DNA from: Clostridium_AM tanneri
GTDB taxonomy: Bacteria > Bacillota > Clostridia > Clostridiales > Clostridiaceae
DNA: 64,000 nt
Direction of reading: 5' to 3'
NCBI RefSeq assembly: GCF_033659955.1
Contig: NZ_JARUJP010000005.1
Coordinates: 154,057-218,056, forward strand
This document shows, piece by piece, positions 16,763-24,725 of this stretch. Each line of letters begins with the position of its first letter. The first letter of the stretch is position 1. The position numbers and the translations under genes were made by a program. Below the pieces are notes generated by a model, which saw only the letters and a list, made by a program, of their open reading frames with translations, was not told the DNA's origin and did no database searches.

Positions 16763-17554
16763 ATGCTGGATGTATCTGTAAAAGATTTAAGTTTTTCTTA
16801 TGACAGTGAATTAATATTAGGTGATATCAATATGAAGGTTAAAGCTGGAGCCTTTGTTTGCTTGCTTGGCCAGTCTGGTTGCGGAAAAAGTACACTTCTT
16901 CGTTTGCTTGCAGGTTTGGAAAAACCGAACTCTGGAGAAATTCTTGTGGACAATGAACCAGTTACAAAAGCAGGTCTGCAGAGAGGTGTGGTTTTTCAAG
17001 ACTATGGCCTTTTTCCTTGGATGAGTGTCGGAGAAAATATTACGATAGCACTTAAACAAAAATTTAAAAATATGAATTTAGAGGAACGAAAAGCTGAAGC
17101 ACTTAGAAGGATGAAGGATGTGGAGCTAGCCGAGTCAAACTTTGATAAGCTCCCTAAAGAGCTTTCCGGTGGTATGAAGCAACGTTGCGCAATCGCTCGG
17201 GCATTTAGCATTGACCCACCAATTCTTTTGATGGACGAGCCTTTTGGTGCGTTGGATGCAGTAACAAGAGCCAAACTACAAGATTTGATTTTAGATTTAT
17301 GGAAGAAAGAGACTTTAAACCGAAAAACGATTTTTTTTGTCACTCATGATGTGGATGAGGCGTTACTTCTAGCAACTGACATTTTTGTATTAGGCCAATC
17401 GCCGAGTAAAATCATTTACAAATATTCCTTTAATAATGAAAAAAAACTTAATAGAAAAACAATATATGATGATCCTCAGGCTATGCAGTTGCGATATGAA
17501 CTAATAAAAATCATCAATAATGAGATAGAACTAAAAACCAATAATAAAATATGA
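16763..17554 (+). CDS. ABC transporter ATPase, SsuB/TauB/ThiZ type
   Basis: The 263-residue product has Walker A GQSGCGKST, the Q-loop in VVFQDYGLFPW, signature ELSGGMKQR, Walker B LLMDEPFGALD and the switch His in VTHDVDEA. This is the pattern of the nitrate/sulfonate/taurine and thiamine-precursor importers. It energises import with the next two genes. The start follows GAAGGAGG, and the gene overlaps the following reading frame by a few bases. Codons CGT, CGG and CGC and a less A-rich sequence contrast with the glycolytic genes and suggest acquisition by transfer. Confidence 0.9.
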   Translation: MLDVSVKDLSFSYDSELILGDINMKVKAGAFVCLLGQSGCGKSTLLRLLAGLEKPNSGEILVDNEPVTKAGLQRGVVFQDYGLFPWMSVGENITIALKQKFKNMNLEERKAEALRRMKDVELAESNFDKLPKELSGGMKQRCAIARAFSIDPPILLMDEPFGALDAVTRAKLQDLILDLWKKETLNRKTIFFVTHDVDEALLLATDIFVLGQSPSKIIYKYSFNNEKKLNRKTIYDDPQAMQLRYELIKIINNEIELKTNNKI

Positions 17555-17568
17555 AAAGAGGTATGAAA

Positions 17569-18645
17569 GTGAAGAAAATTATAAAAACTGTAGCACTATT
17601 AACGCTAACACTATTCTCTCTAACAGCTTGTTCCACAAAATCTGCAAACACAAGTACTACAACTAGTTCTGATAAAAAGACTACCCATAAGATTAAACTA
17701 GCAGCACAGGCAACCTCTGGCCAAGTATTTCAATTCCTTGCTGAGGACAAGGGATACCTAAAAGAGGAAGGTGTTGATGTTGAGCTTACTTACATTAATA
17801 ACGGGTCAGATGCATTTCAAGCCTTAAGTTCAGGTCAGGTAGATGTTATTTCCACATATGGCACCGGGGGACCTTTGATTCAGATTGCAAACGGTCAAGA
17901 TTTCACTATGTTCGGTGGCTATATGATTATTGGTGCAACTCCTGTTTTTGCAAATCCTAATACAACATATAAAAGCGTAGAAGATTTCCGCGGCAAGAAG
18001 ATTGCAATTATGAGAGGTGGAACTCCTGACATCGTACTGAAGGGTATTCTACATGATGCAGGATTTGACTTAAAAAAAGATGTTACTTTTATTGAAATGA
18101 AAAAGAACACAGATGTTATGGAAGCGGTACGTACTGGACAAGCGGATTTCGGTTCAGTATCTACAGGTTTTGAGCTTCAAATCGCTAAAGCAGGAATGAA
18201 AGTTGTTATGTGGCCTGATGAACTATGGCCGAATCACTCTTGCTGTCGTATGATTGCAAAAACAAGCTGGCTTAAAGAAAATCCTGAAGCGATACAAAAG
18301 CTACTTCGTGCATATTTGAGAGCTGAAGAAGCGATGCAGAAAGATGGGGGTATGGATAGAGTTGTTGAATTAACAACTAAAAAGTTGGATATGTCTCCTG
18401 AAACAGCAAAAAGCTTTTTACTTAGTCCACACATGAAGTATGATACAGATCCATATAAAAACAGCATAATAAAAATGTGGCAAAAGATGCAGTCTTTTGG
18501 ATACATAACTGATCCTAAAGTCAAAGTTGAAGATCATATCGAAACCAACAATTATAAAGCAGCGTTAGATTCTTTGATTAAGGACTATCCAAATAGCGAC
18601 TTCTTCAAGAAGAAATTGGAGGCTTTTAATAAAAATAATCTGTAA
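17569..18645 (+). CDS. Substrate-binding lipoprotein, NMT1/SsuA-like
   Basis: The best start is GTG at 17569, 7 nt after AGAGG. An ATG at 17551 overlaps the ATPase stop codon without a binding site. The resulting 358 residues begin with a lipoprotein signal peptide ending LTAC, with the Cys about 21 residues in. The mature part is a type II periplasmic-binding fold of the NMT1/THI5-like group (LAEDKGYLKEEGVDVEL, SGQVDVIS, VEDFRGKKIAI). It is anchored outside the membrane and delivers substrate to the permease. The ligand could be an aliphatic sulfonate, a pyrimidine thiamine precursor or a related compound. Confidence 0.88.
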   Translation: MKKIIKTVALLTLTLFSLTACSTKSANTSTTTSSDKKTTHKIKLAAQATSGQVFQFLAEDKGYLKEEGVDVELTYINNGSDAFQALSSGQVDVISTYGTGGPLIQIANGQDFTMFGGYMIIGATPVFANPNTTYKSVEDFRGKKIAIMRGGTPDIVLKGILHDAGFDLKKDVTFIEMKKNTDVMEAVRTGQADFGSVSTGFELQIAKAGMKVVMWPDELWPNHSCCRMIAKTSWLKENPEAIQKLLRAYLRAEEAMQKDGGMDRVVELTTKKLDMSPETAKSFLLSPHMKYDTDPYKNSIIKMWQKMQSFGYITDPKVKVEDHIETNNYKAALDSLIKDYPNSDFFKKKLEAFNKNNL

Positions 18646-18668
18646 ATCTTAATTATATAATCAGCTGT

Positions 18669-18708
18669 GATAAGCTTGGTATGCAGCTGCATACCAAGCT
18701 TATCTTTT
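18669..18708 (+). terminator. 36-bp perfect palindrome terminator inside the ABC operon
   Basis: GATAAGCTTGGTATGCAG (18669-18686) is followed at once by its exact complement (18687-18704), then TTTT. It separates the binding-protein gene from the permease gene and probably lowers expression of the permease. Confidence 0.85.
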
Positions 18709-18757
18709 ACATGAACTTTTTAAATCCCAATAGAATAATTCAATAAGGAGCGGTGGC

Positions 18758-19516
18758 ATGAAAAAATTTATTAAAGATAGATTAGGCATGATTCTGATTT
18801 TTGTAGGAATAATTGTTTTATACGAGATTGCAACTGAAGGTTTTAAAATACTGGACCCATTTTTATTTCATGGACTTAGCAAGATATTACCAGAGTTTGT
18901 TTCACATTTAGGTCAACTGATGCAAGGTTTAATAAGTTCTCTAGGGTTGCTTATACCAGCATATATTATGGCGGTAACCTTGGGAATAAGTCTAGGTGTA
19001 CTTATAGGATTGAAAAAGTTGTTGCGAAAAAATATTACTCCATATATTAATGGGTTCAGCGCTATTCCAGCGACACTTTTAACACCTTATGCAATTCACA
19101 TTTTTTCTTCCTTTCGATATGCATCCATATTTATTATCTTTTTAGGAGCATTTTGGCCAATACTAGGTACAACAGTTAATGCAACTATGACTATTGACAA
19201 AAGGTATTTGGAAAATGCGGACACCCTGGAAATAAATGGAGTAGAAAAATTATTCAAAGTTATACTCCCAGCAGCCTCTCCTGCAATACTCTCTGGTTGT
19301 GCTGTTGCACTTAAATTTTCCTTTGTACTGCTTACAGTAGCGGAAATGTTTGGAGCGACCTCTGGTATGGGATACTTTGTCCAGTATTACTCTGATTTCG
19401 CACGCTTTGATCTTGTAAGTGTTGGATTTATTTTTATTGGGGCTGTATTGGTTGGGATAATGTACCTGTTTGATTTGATGAAATGTAGAATTTTGAAGTG
19501 GACTATAAATAACTAA
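18758..19516 (+). CDS. ABC transporter permease, SsuC/TauC/ThiX type
   Basis: The 252-residue product has about six membrane segments and the binding-protein-dependent permease (EAA) loop near residues 148-178, which contacts the ATPase. The start follows AAGGAGCGG. It completes the importer encoded from 16763. A second SsuC-type subunit is not seen, so a homodimeric channel is expected. No enzyme genes for sulfonate or thiamine metabolism are adjacent, so specificity stays open. Confidence 0.87.
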   Translation: MKKFIKDRLGMILIFVGIIVLYEIATEGFKILDPFLFHGLSKILPEFVSHLGQLMQGLISSLGLLIPAYIMAVTLGISLGVLIGLKKLLRKNITPYINGFSAIPATLLTPYAIHIFSSFRYASIFIIFLGAFWPILGTTVNATMTIDKRYLENADTLEINGVEKLFKVILPAASPAILSGCAVALKFSFVLLTVAEMFGATSGMGYFVQYYSDFARFDLVSVGFIFIGAVLVGIMYLFDLMKCRILKWTINN

Positions 19517-19620
19517 TTACGAGAGTATCCCATATTAGATAGATATGTTAAAAGCTACAGCTTTGCATATTTAAAGTCAGTAAATTGTATCAATATTTAA
19601 GTTATTAGACATACATATAA

Positions 19621-19652
19621 AATAAGCTCAGCGTAGGCTGGGCTTATTTTAT
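19621..19652 (+). terminator. Terminator after the ABC operon
   Basis: AATAAGCTCAGC (19621-19632) pairs with GCTGGGCTTATT (19637-19648), with one G-U pair and the loop GTAG, followed by TTATT. Confidence 0.85.
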
Positions 19653-19703
19653 TGCTATAAATTTTTCATAAAACTTTTTCTTTAAGGCTAGCAGTTCCGA
19701 TGA

Positions 19704-19916
19704 ATACCGTCCATTACGAGGTGTAACATTCTTGTATTCATTGATGATCATTTAAGTTCTTTTCTTTTTTATATAGGAACAGTAAATATTAAATTATACA
19801 AAATAGGAGAGGATAAGCAAAAACAAATCAGTTGGGATGAGGTTTCCAAAAACTCAGGTGGAGATTCTATATATAATAGATTTGACAATATTTATGTTTT
19901 AAATCTTATTGATTGA
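19704..19916 (+). pseudogene. Degraded coding fragment, unrecognised
   Basis: An open frame of 70 codons without a start codon ends at TGA 19914-19916. Its last 45 residues (FLFYIGTVNIKLYK, then ISWDEVSKNSGGDS, ending VLNLID) look protein-like, and an overlapping frame just upstream also reads coding-like before stopping near 19756. This pattern suggests a frameshifted gene remnant. I cannot name it. The rest of the 19517-20015 spacer holds the terminator above and the AIM24 promoter region. Confidence 0.3.
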
Positions 19917-20015
19917 ATTTTCACAATACTTATCATATAATTACCTTACTATAAGTGCATAAAATTGTATTATGGTAATAAATAATAGTAACTTATAAGA
20001 GGAGGAGAAATTAAA

Positions 20016-20771
20016 ATGGTAACATGTAAAAATCTCTATGAAAATAAAAACATAGAAATAGTAGAGACTAGAGGAAATGTAAAGGTTCTCGAGTATAAGA
20101 AAGATTTAAGTGTAAGTGCTACAAATGCTGTGGCTGCATATTTTGCTTCAGAAATGAATGTTAGAAAGAGACAGGTTTTGATTGAATTAAAAGATAGTGC
20201 TTATACAATTAGTGCAGGAGCAATGCAGTGGACTTCAGGGGCTGTTAGTATGGCTGCAGATGTTAAGGGGATTGGTGACTTATTTGGTAAAGCTTTATCT
20301 TCTAAGGTAACAAAAGAATCTGCAATCAAGCCTAAATATCAAGGAAATGGTTTATTAATGTTAGAGCCTACATATAAACACATTTTACTTGAAGAGGTTT
20401 CAGAATGGGGTGGAATAGTACTAGATGATGGACTTTTTCTTGCTTGTGAATCCAAGGTTCAACAAAAGGTAGTAGCTAGAACTAATCTTTCTTCGGCAAT
20501 GATGGGAAAGGAAGGATTATTCAATTTATCTCTTAGAGGTGAAGGAATCGCTGTATTAGAGAGTCCTGTACCTAGAGATGAACTTATAGAATTCGTACTT
20601 GAAAATGATGAAGTTAGAATTGATGGAAATTATGCCATTGCATGGTCTGATTCGCTAGATTTTAGAGTTGAAAAGTCCAGTAAAAGTTTGATTGGTTCTG
20701 CGGTTTCAGGTGAAGGTTTAGTTAATGTGTACCGTGGAACTGGAAGAATACTTATGGCACCTATAGAGTAA
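20016..20771 (+). CDS. AIM24-family protein (DUF124)
   Basis: This 251-residue protein consists almost entirely of an AIM24 beta-sandwich: repeated beta-strand and glycine-turn pattern, LLMLEPTYKHILLEE, FLACESKVQQKVV and a C-terminal GEGLVNVYRGTGRILMAPIE. There is no signal peptide or membrane segment. Bacterial AIM24 proteins have no settled biochemical role; the yeast namesake affects mitochondrial inner-membrane organisation. The ATG follows AGAGGAGGAG. It is a single-gene unit with a strong terminator. Confidence 0.85.
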   Translation: MVTCKNLYENKNIEIVETRGNVKVLEYKKDLSVSATNAVAAYFASEMNVRKRQVLIELKDSAYTISAGAMQWTSGAVSMAADVKGIGDLFGKALSSKVTKESAIKPKYQGNGLLMLEPTYKHILLEEVSEWGGIVLDDGLFLACESKVQQKVVARTNLSSAMMGKEGLFNLSLRGEGIAVLESPVPRDELIEFVLENDEVRIDGNYAIAWSDSLDFRVEKSSKSLIGSAVSGEGLVNVYRGTGRILMAPIE

Positions 20772-20829
20772 GATATGTTGCAGAGGAAGGCATGTAAAAC
20801 TTAATTGGTCTAAAAAAATATAAATACTA

Positions 20830-20869
20830 CTAAATAAGGTAGCTCAGCTGAGCTACCTTATTTAGTTTG
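20830..20869 (+). terminator. 36-bp perfect palindrome after the AIM24 gene
   Basis: CTAAATAAGGTAGCTCAG (20830-20847) is followed directly by its exact complement (20848-20865), then TTT. Like the palindrome at 18669 it is 36 bp with CAGCTG at the centre. The 20870-21064 spacer is otherwise plain AT-rich sequence. Confidence 0.8.
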
Positions 20870-21064
20870 GTAAATTAACAATTCAGTAGACGCCCTTATA
20901 TTTACTATCATCACGAAAAATATATTTCTCTACTAAAAATTAATAATAATTGTCTTAAGTATAAATATCACAACATAAAATAAAATGTATGTGTTATTAA
21001 CACAAAATTCATTAATCTTAAAAAACAAATATCCATTTAAATCTTTATTTTAATTATAAAGGGG

Positions 21065-22453
21065 ATGAGTATCACGGAAACGGAAAAAGGAAATAGAATA
21101 ATCATGGGTATCATGATTATTCTTTGGGTTTTACTTATCACGTATATGGGGACGGTGGCATATTTTACAAATCGCTTTTACTTTGGCTCTGAAATTAATG
21201 GAATCAATGTTTCTGGTAAAACTGTAGAGGAGACAAAGGAACAAATGGCTTCTAAACTACAGTCATATAGATTAAATCTAAAGGAGAGAGGTGGTAAAGA
21301 GGAAGAAATTAGAGGACCTGATATTAATTTAAAGTATAATCCGAGTAGGAGTTATAAAGAGTTCAAAGATAAACAAAATCCTTACAGGTGGGTTTTAGCA
21401 CCTTTTGATAAAGAAGAATCCAAAATGACAGATGAACTTTCCTATGACAACAAACTATTAAAAGAAAAGATAGACAAGCTTCCTTGCTTTAACAGCAGCA
21501 ATGTAGTTGAGCCTAAAAACCCTAGCTTCAAGTATGAAGATAAGGGTTATGTCATTATAAGTGAAGTGAATGGAAATAAGGTGGATAAGGATATTTTATA
21601 CAGCCAAATAGTAAAAGCGATATCTAAGGAGGAAACTTCAATAGATTTGGAAACAACAGATTGTTATATTCGCCCTAAGTATACTTCTAAATCCCCTGAA
21701 ATTATAAAAGTCAAAGATATTCTTAATAAGTATGTATCTTCGAAAATTACCTATGTTTTCGGAGAATCTAAAGAAACTATAGCTGGTTCAGAAATAAACA
21801 AGTGGCTTAAGATTAATGAAAACTTTGAAATTACTGTTGATGAGGAAAAAGTAAGAACCAGCTTAGAAGAGATTTTTAGTGCTTACAATACAGTTGGTAA
21901 GTTGAGGAACTTTGTTACATCTTCAGGAAAAACAATAGATATTGATGGTGGCGATTATGGTTGGTCGATTAATATTGCCAAGGAAATACAGGATTTAAAT
22001 ACAATCATCAAAGAAGGACAAACTATAACAAAAGAACCAACATATAGCCAAACTGCTTTATCTCATAATAAAAATGGTATTGGTAATACCTATGTAGAAA
22101 TAGATATGACAAACCAACATTTATGGTTTTATAAAAATGGCTCCCTAGTGGTACAAGGAGATATTGTTACAGGCAATATAAGCAGTAACCACGGAACACC
22201 TAAGGGCATTTATAGACTAAAATATAAACAAGCAGATACTGTATTAAGGGGTCAGGACTATAGTTCACCTGTTAGTTTTTGGATGCCCTTTAATGGAGGT
22301 ATAGGAATTCATGACGCAAACTGGAGAGGTGCTTTTGGAGGAAATATTTACAGAACAAATGGCTCTCACGGTTGTGTAAACTGCCCTTATTATCTAGCAA
22401 GGGAAATATTCTACAATATACAGGCAGGTAGTCCAGTTATTTGTTATTATTAG
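21065..22453 (+). CDS. Membrane-anchored L,D-transpeptidase (YkuD)
   Basis: The 462-residue product has an N-terminal membrane anchor (about 13-35), a long extracellular part with two putative peptidoglycan-binding type-4 segments (about 55-200 and 205-320), and a C-terminal YkuD domain (about 340-462). The catalytic motif is SHGCVN with C437; the usual Arg after HGCx is Asn here, a known variant. It likely makes 3-3 peptidoglycan cross-links or attaches proteins to the wall. The AAAGGGG run abuts the ATG at 21065, so the start is uncertain; an ATG 13 codons later is possible. Confidence 0.88.
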   Translation: MSITETEKGNRIIMGIMIILWVLLITYMGTVAYFTNRFYFGSEINGINVSGKTVEETKEQMASKLQSYRLNLKERGGKEEEIRGPDINLKYNPSRSYKEFKDKQNPYRWVLAPFDKEESKMTDELSYDNKLLKEKIDKLPCFNSSNVVEPKNPSFKYEDKGYVIISEVNGNKVDKDILYSQIVKAISKEETSIDLETTDCYIRPKYTSKSPEIIKVKDILNKYVSSKITYVFGESKETIAGSEINKWLKINENFEITVDEEKVRTSLEEIFSAYNTVGKLRNFVTSSGKTIDIDGGDYGWSINIAKEIQDLNTIIKEGQTITKEPTYSQTALSHNKNGIGNTYVEIDMTNQHLWFYKNGSLVVQGDIVTGNISSNHGTPKGIYRLKYKQADTVLRGQDYSSPVSFWMPFNGGIGIHDANWRGAFGGNIYRTNGSHGCVNCPYYLAREIFYNIQAGSPVICYY

Positions 22454-22486
22454 CTTAGAAAAAATTTATAATTAAAAATGATGTAG

Positions 22487-22515
22487 TTGTAAAGTTAGGA
22501 ATTATTAGTTATAAT
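22487..22515 (+). promoter_or_regulatory. Promoter of the riboswitch transcript
   Basis: TTGTAA (22487-22492), a 17-bp spacer and TATAAT (22510-22515), 40 bp upstream of the aptamer. Confidence 0.7.
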
Positions 22516-22554
22516 AATTTTATAAAGGAATATCCTTTTATTGACATAATAATA

Positions 22555-22709
22555 TAGGTAGAAAAAGGTGCCCGTAAGGGAGAATAGGGAATGAGGTTGA
22601 AGCCTCAGCGGTCCCACCACTGTAAGCGGTAGAACTTTTATAATCCACTGGTTAACACTGGGAAGGAAAAAGTATCGTTAAGCCGTGAGCCAGGAGACCT
22701 GCCTTTTTC
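22555..22709 (+). promoter_or_regulatory. Cobalamin (B12) riboswitch aptamer
   Basis: The closing stem pairs GAAAAAGG (22561-22568) with CCTTTTTC (22702-22709). Conserved cobalamin elements are present in order: GGTGCCCG, GGGAAT, the CCACTGTAAGCGG core, and the B12 box AGCCAGGAGACCTGCC (22688-22703). This is a class-I-type adenosylcobalamin aptamer. The next gene on the same strand is an RlmN-like radical SAM gene, which is an unusual target. Confidence 0.95.
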
Positions 22710-22753
22710 ATTATTGTATCTTAGGGAAGAGATACTGTAGTAAGAATGATGGT

Positions 22754-22800
22754 AAAATTCTTGAATACGAATATTCGTGTTCAAGAATTTTTTGCTTTTT
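22754..22800 (+). terminator. Riboswitch expression-platform terminator
   Basis: AAAATTCTTGAA (22754-22765) pairs with TTCAAGAATTTT (22780-22791), with ACGAATATTCGT continuing the stem inside, followed by TTGCTTTTTTG. It lies between the aptamer and the coding region, so B12 binding probably causes premature termination. Confidence 0.85.
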
Positions 22801-22830
22801 GTAATAAAAATTTTTGATGGGGTGATAGTT

Positions 22831-23691
22831 ATGGAAATAGTTAAAAAGCTAGTAAGCAAGGATAACTCTGTAAAATACTTATTGAAGATGGAGGATGGTA
22901 ATACTATTGAAACCTTATACATGTACGACGGCCAGTTAAAACTTACCTACCACAGCACAGTGTGTGTATCCTCTCAGGTAGGATGCAGCCAGGGATGTTT
23001 TTTCTGCGCAACAGGAAAACAAGGATTTGTGAGAAATCTTACCTCTCTTGAAATAACTGAACAGGTAGACACTTGTGTTAGCTACTGTAGAGAAATGAAT
23101 TTAATGCCAATAGATGCAGTTGTTTTTGCAGGAATGGGAGAACCTCTTATGAATTATGAAAATGTTAAAGAGGCAATAGTAAATATATATGAAAAGTACA
23201 AAATAGGTAATTTTGAAATTGCTACAGTAGGCTTGACACCAAAAATAGACAAACTAATAAGTGATTTTAAAGGCAGTCCAATTAACATAAGACTTAATCT
23301 GTCTCTTCACGCATCATCAAATGAAAGCCGTAAGCCTATAATGCCAGTTACATCAAAATATTCAATAGAGTCAATAATTGATGCAGCTGTTAAATATGCA
23401 GAAACCTTTAAAAGGAAGACAAGATTAAGATATATGATTTTTAAGGGGATAAACGACACAGAACTTGATTTACAAAGATTAGAAGCTTTGTTAAAGGGGA
23501 AACCACTGAAGCTAATTATTTCAGCCTATAATGACAATAATATAAAGGGGCTAACTGCCCCTAAACAAAGTGAAGTAATAGATTTTTACAATAAACTTAA
23601 AGACAAGATAGATTGTGGTATATTCCATAATTTCGGTGCGGACATTAAAGGTGGATGTGGACAGCTTAGACAGGAAAATATAGAAGATTAA
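22831..23691 (+). CDS. Short RlmN/Cfr-like radical SAM methylase paralogue
   Basis: The ATG at 22831 follows GGGGTGATAG, giving 286 residues against about 345 for clostridial RlmN. The 4Fe-4S motif CSQGCFFC is at 52-59 (C52, C56, C59). The upstream C45 of CVSSQVGC and the C-terminal C276 of GGCGQL match the Cys pair of RlmN that forms the methyl-protein adduct. The N-terminal helical RNA-binding domain of RlmN is largely missing. RlmN and Cfr methylate A2503 of 23S rRNA (RlmN also tRNA) without cobalamin. Here a B12 riboswitch controls the gene, so the substrate may differ. The catalytic set is complete. Confidence 0.88.
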   Translation: MEIVKKLVSKDNSVKYLLKMEDGNTIETLYMYDGQLKLTYHSTVCVSSQVGCSQGCFFCATGKQGFVRNLTSLEITEQVDTCVSYCREMNLMPIDAVVFAGMGEPLMNYENVKEAIVNIYEKYKIGNFEIATVGLTPKIDKLISDFKGSPINIRLNLSLHASSNESRKPIMPVTSKYSIESIIDAAVKYAETFKRKTRLRYMIFKGINDTELDLQRLEALLKGKPLKLIISAYNDNNIKGLTAPKQSEVIDFYNKLKDKIDCGIFHNFGADIKGGCGQLRQENIED

Positions 23692-23804
23692 GTCAACTTA
23701 TATCATACTATGATATAATATAAGTTCCAATGTAATATACATCACAATATTATTGTGCAAATTATTCATTAAAATCTATATGTTAACTAGAGGGTGGTTG
23801 AAGA

Positions 23805-24569
23805 ATGAAGGTTGACTTAAGTAAAATTGTTAATAATAAAAAGATAACAGCTTTAGAAGAGCAGGTACTAGAATACATAATTAATAATATTGATTCTGTT
23901 ATGGATATTGGTGTAAGAGGTGTTGCAGCTGAAAACTACACCTCTACATCTACAATCATGAGGCTTTCAAAAAAATTAGGTTTTACTGGATTTATCGATA
24001 TGATTTATAATATAGCCCCTCTAGTAGATAGCAGCAATACAGGAGTTACAGAAAAATCAGAGGCATTAATAGGTACAGACATTAATTTTTTATCTAAGTA
24101 TATAGAAGAAAATCACATAACAAGATTCGTAGAGTTGCTATCAAAAGGAACAGGGAAGTATATTTTTATTTATGCAAGAGGATCTTCTAAAATAGCTGGA
24201 GAATATTTCAATAAAAAGCTGCTAGGCATAGGAATAAAAAGTATACTAATAGATTCTATAGGAAGCTTTGAAAGCAATCTAGAAGATATGGAAATGCTAA
24301 TAGTAATATCAAAATCTGGGGAAACTAAAGAGGTATTAGATAAGGTTCAAGTAGCAAAAAAGAGAAATAAATTAGTTGTTTCTTTTACAAAGGAAGTTGA
24401 AAATAGCATTTCAGTTCTTTCTGACATTTCCTTTAAGATATTTGATATGCACAAGCTAGATGACGGTAATTTATTGCCTAACTCATTTTTTGCAAATATG
24501 ATTATGTTCATGGAGTACTTAATTTATAGATACTATGAAGAAACAAAAAAGGAAGATAGAAGTAAATAA
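23805..24569 (+). CDS. RpiR-family transcriptional regulator
   Basis: The 254-residue product has an N-terminal HTH_6 domain (about 1-75, with TSTSTIMRLSKKLGFTGF) and a C-terminal SIS sugar-isomerase domain (about 105-240, with YARGSSKIAGEY and ISKSGETKEV) that senses phosphosugars. It follows GAGGGTGG. Family members include HexR, which responds to KDPG and controls Entner-Doudoroff genes, and MalR/GlvR-type regulators of alpha-glucoside PTS genes. Both link it to the operon that starts 147 bp downstream. Confidence 0.9.
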   Translation: MKVDLSKIVNNKKITALEEQVLEYIINNIDSVMDIGVRGVAAENYTSTSTIMRLSKKLGFTGFIDMIYNIAPLVDSSNTGVTEKSEALIGTDINFLSKYIEENHITRFVELLSKGTGKYIFIYARGSSKIAGEYFNKKLLGIGIKSILIDSIGSFESNLEDMEMLIVISKSGETKEVLDKVQVAKKRNKLVVSFTKEVENSISVLSDISFKIFDMHKLDDGNLLPNSFFANMIMFMEYLIYRYYEETKKEDRSK

Positions 24570-24583
24570 ATAGTCTGATTTGA

Positions 24584-24615
24584 GAAACCTGTTATCTTTT
24601 ATGCTAACAGGTTTC
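24584..24615 (+). terminator. Terminator after the RpiR gene
   Basis: A perfect 11-bp stem, GAAACCTGTTA (24584-24594) and TAACAGGTTTC (24605-24615), is followed by TTCATG, a poor U-tract. Confidence 0.65.
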
Positions 24616-24632
24616 TTCATGTTCAAAATCCA

Positions 24633-24661
24633 TTTCGAAAATATGAAAACGTATATATAAT
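24633..24661 (+). promoter_or_regulatory. PTS operon promoter with cre-like site
   Basis: TTTCGA (24633-24638), a 17-bp spacer and TATAAT (24656-24661). Overlapping the spacer and -10, TGAAAACGTATATA (24644-24657) fits the CcpA cre consensus TGNAANCGNWNNCA except for one base. A near-repeat of AAAGCTGTAAAAA follows (24664 and 24689 region). Catabolite repression and an RpiR site are both plausible. Confidence 0.55.
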
Positions 24662-24725
24662 AAAGCTGTAAAAAGAATTAAGTAATCAAAGCTGTAAAAA
24701 ATAAAGTAATTAAGAGGTGAAAATT

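Noticed and set aside
22541..22546. TTGACA as the -35 of the riboswitch promoter
   Set aside because: No -10 lies at proper spacing and the start would fall inside the aptamer; the 22487/22510 pair fits better.
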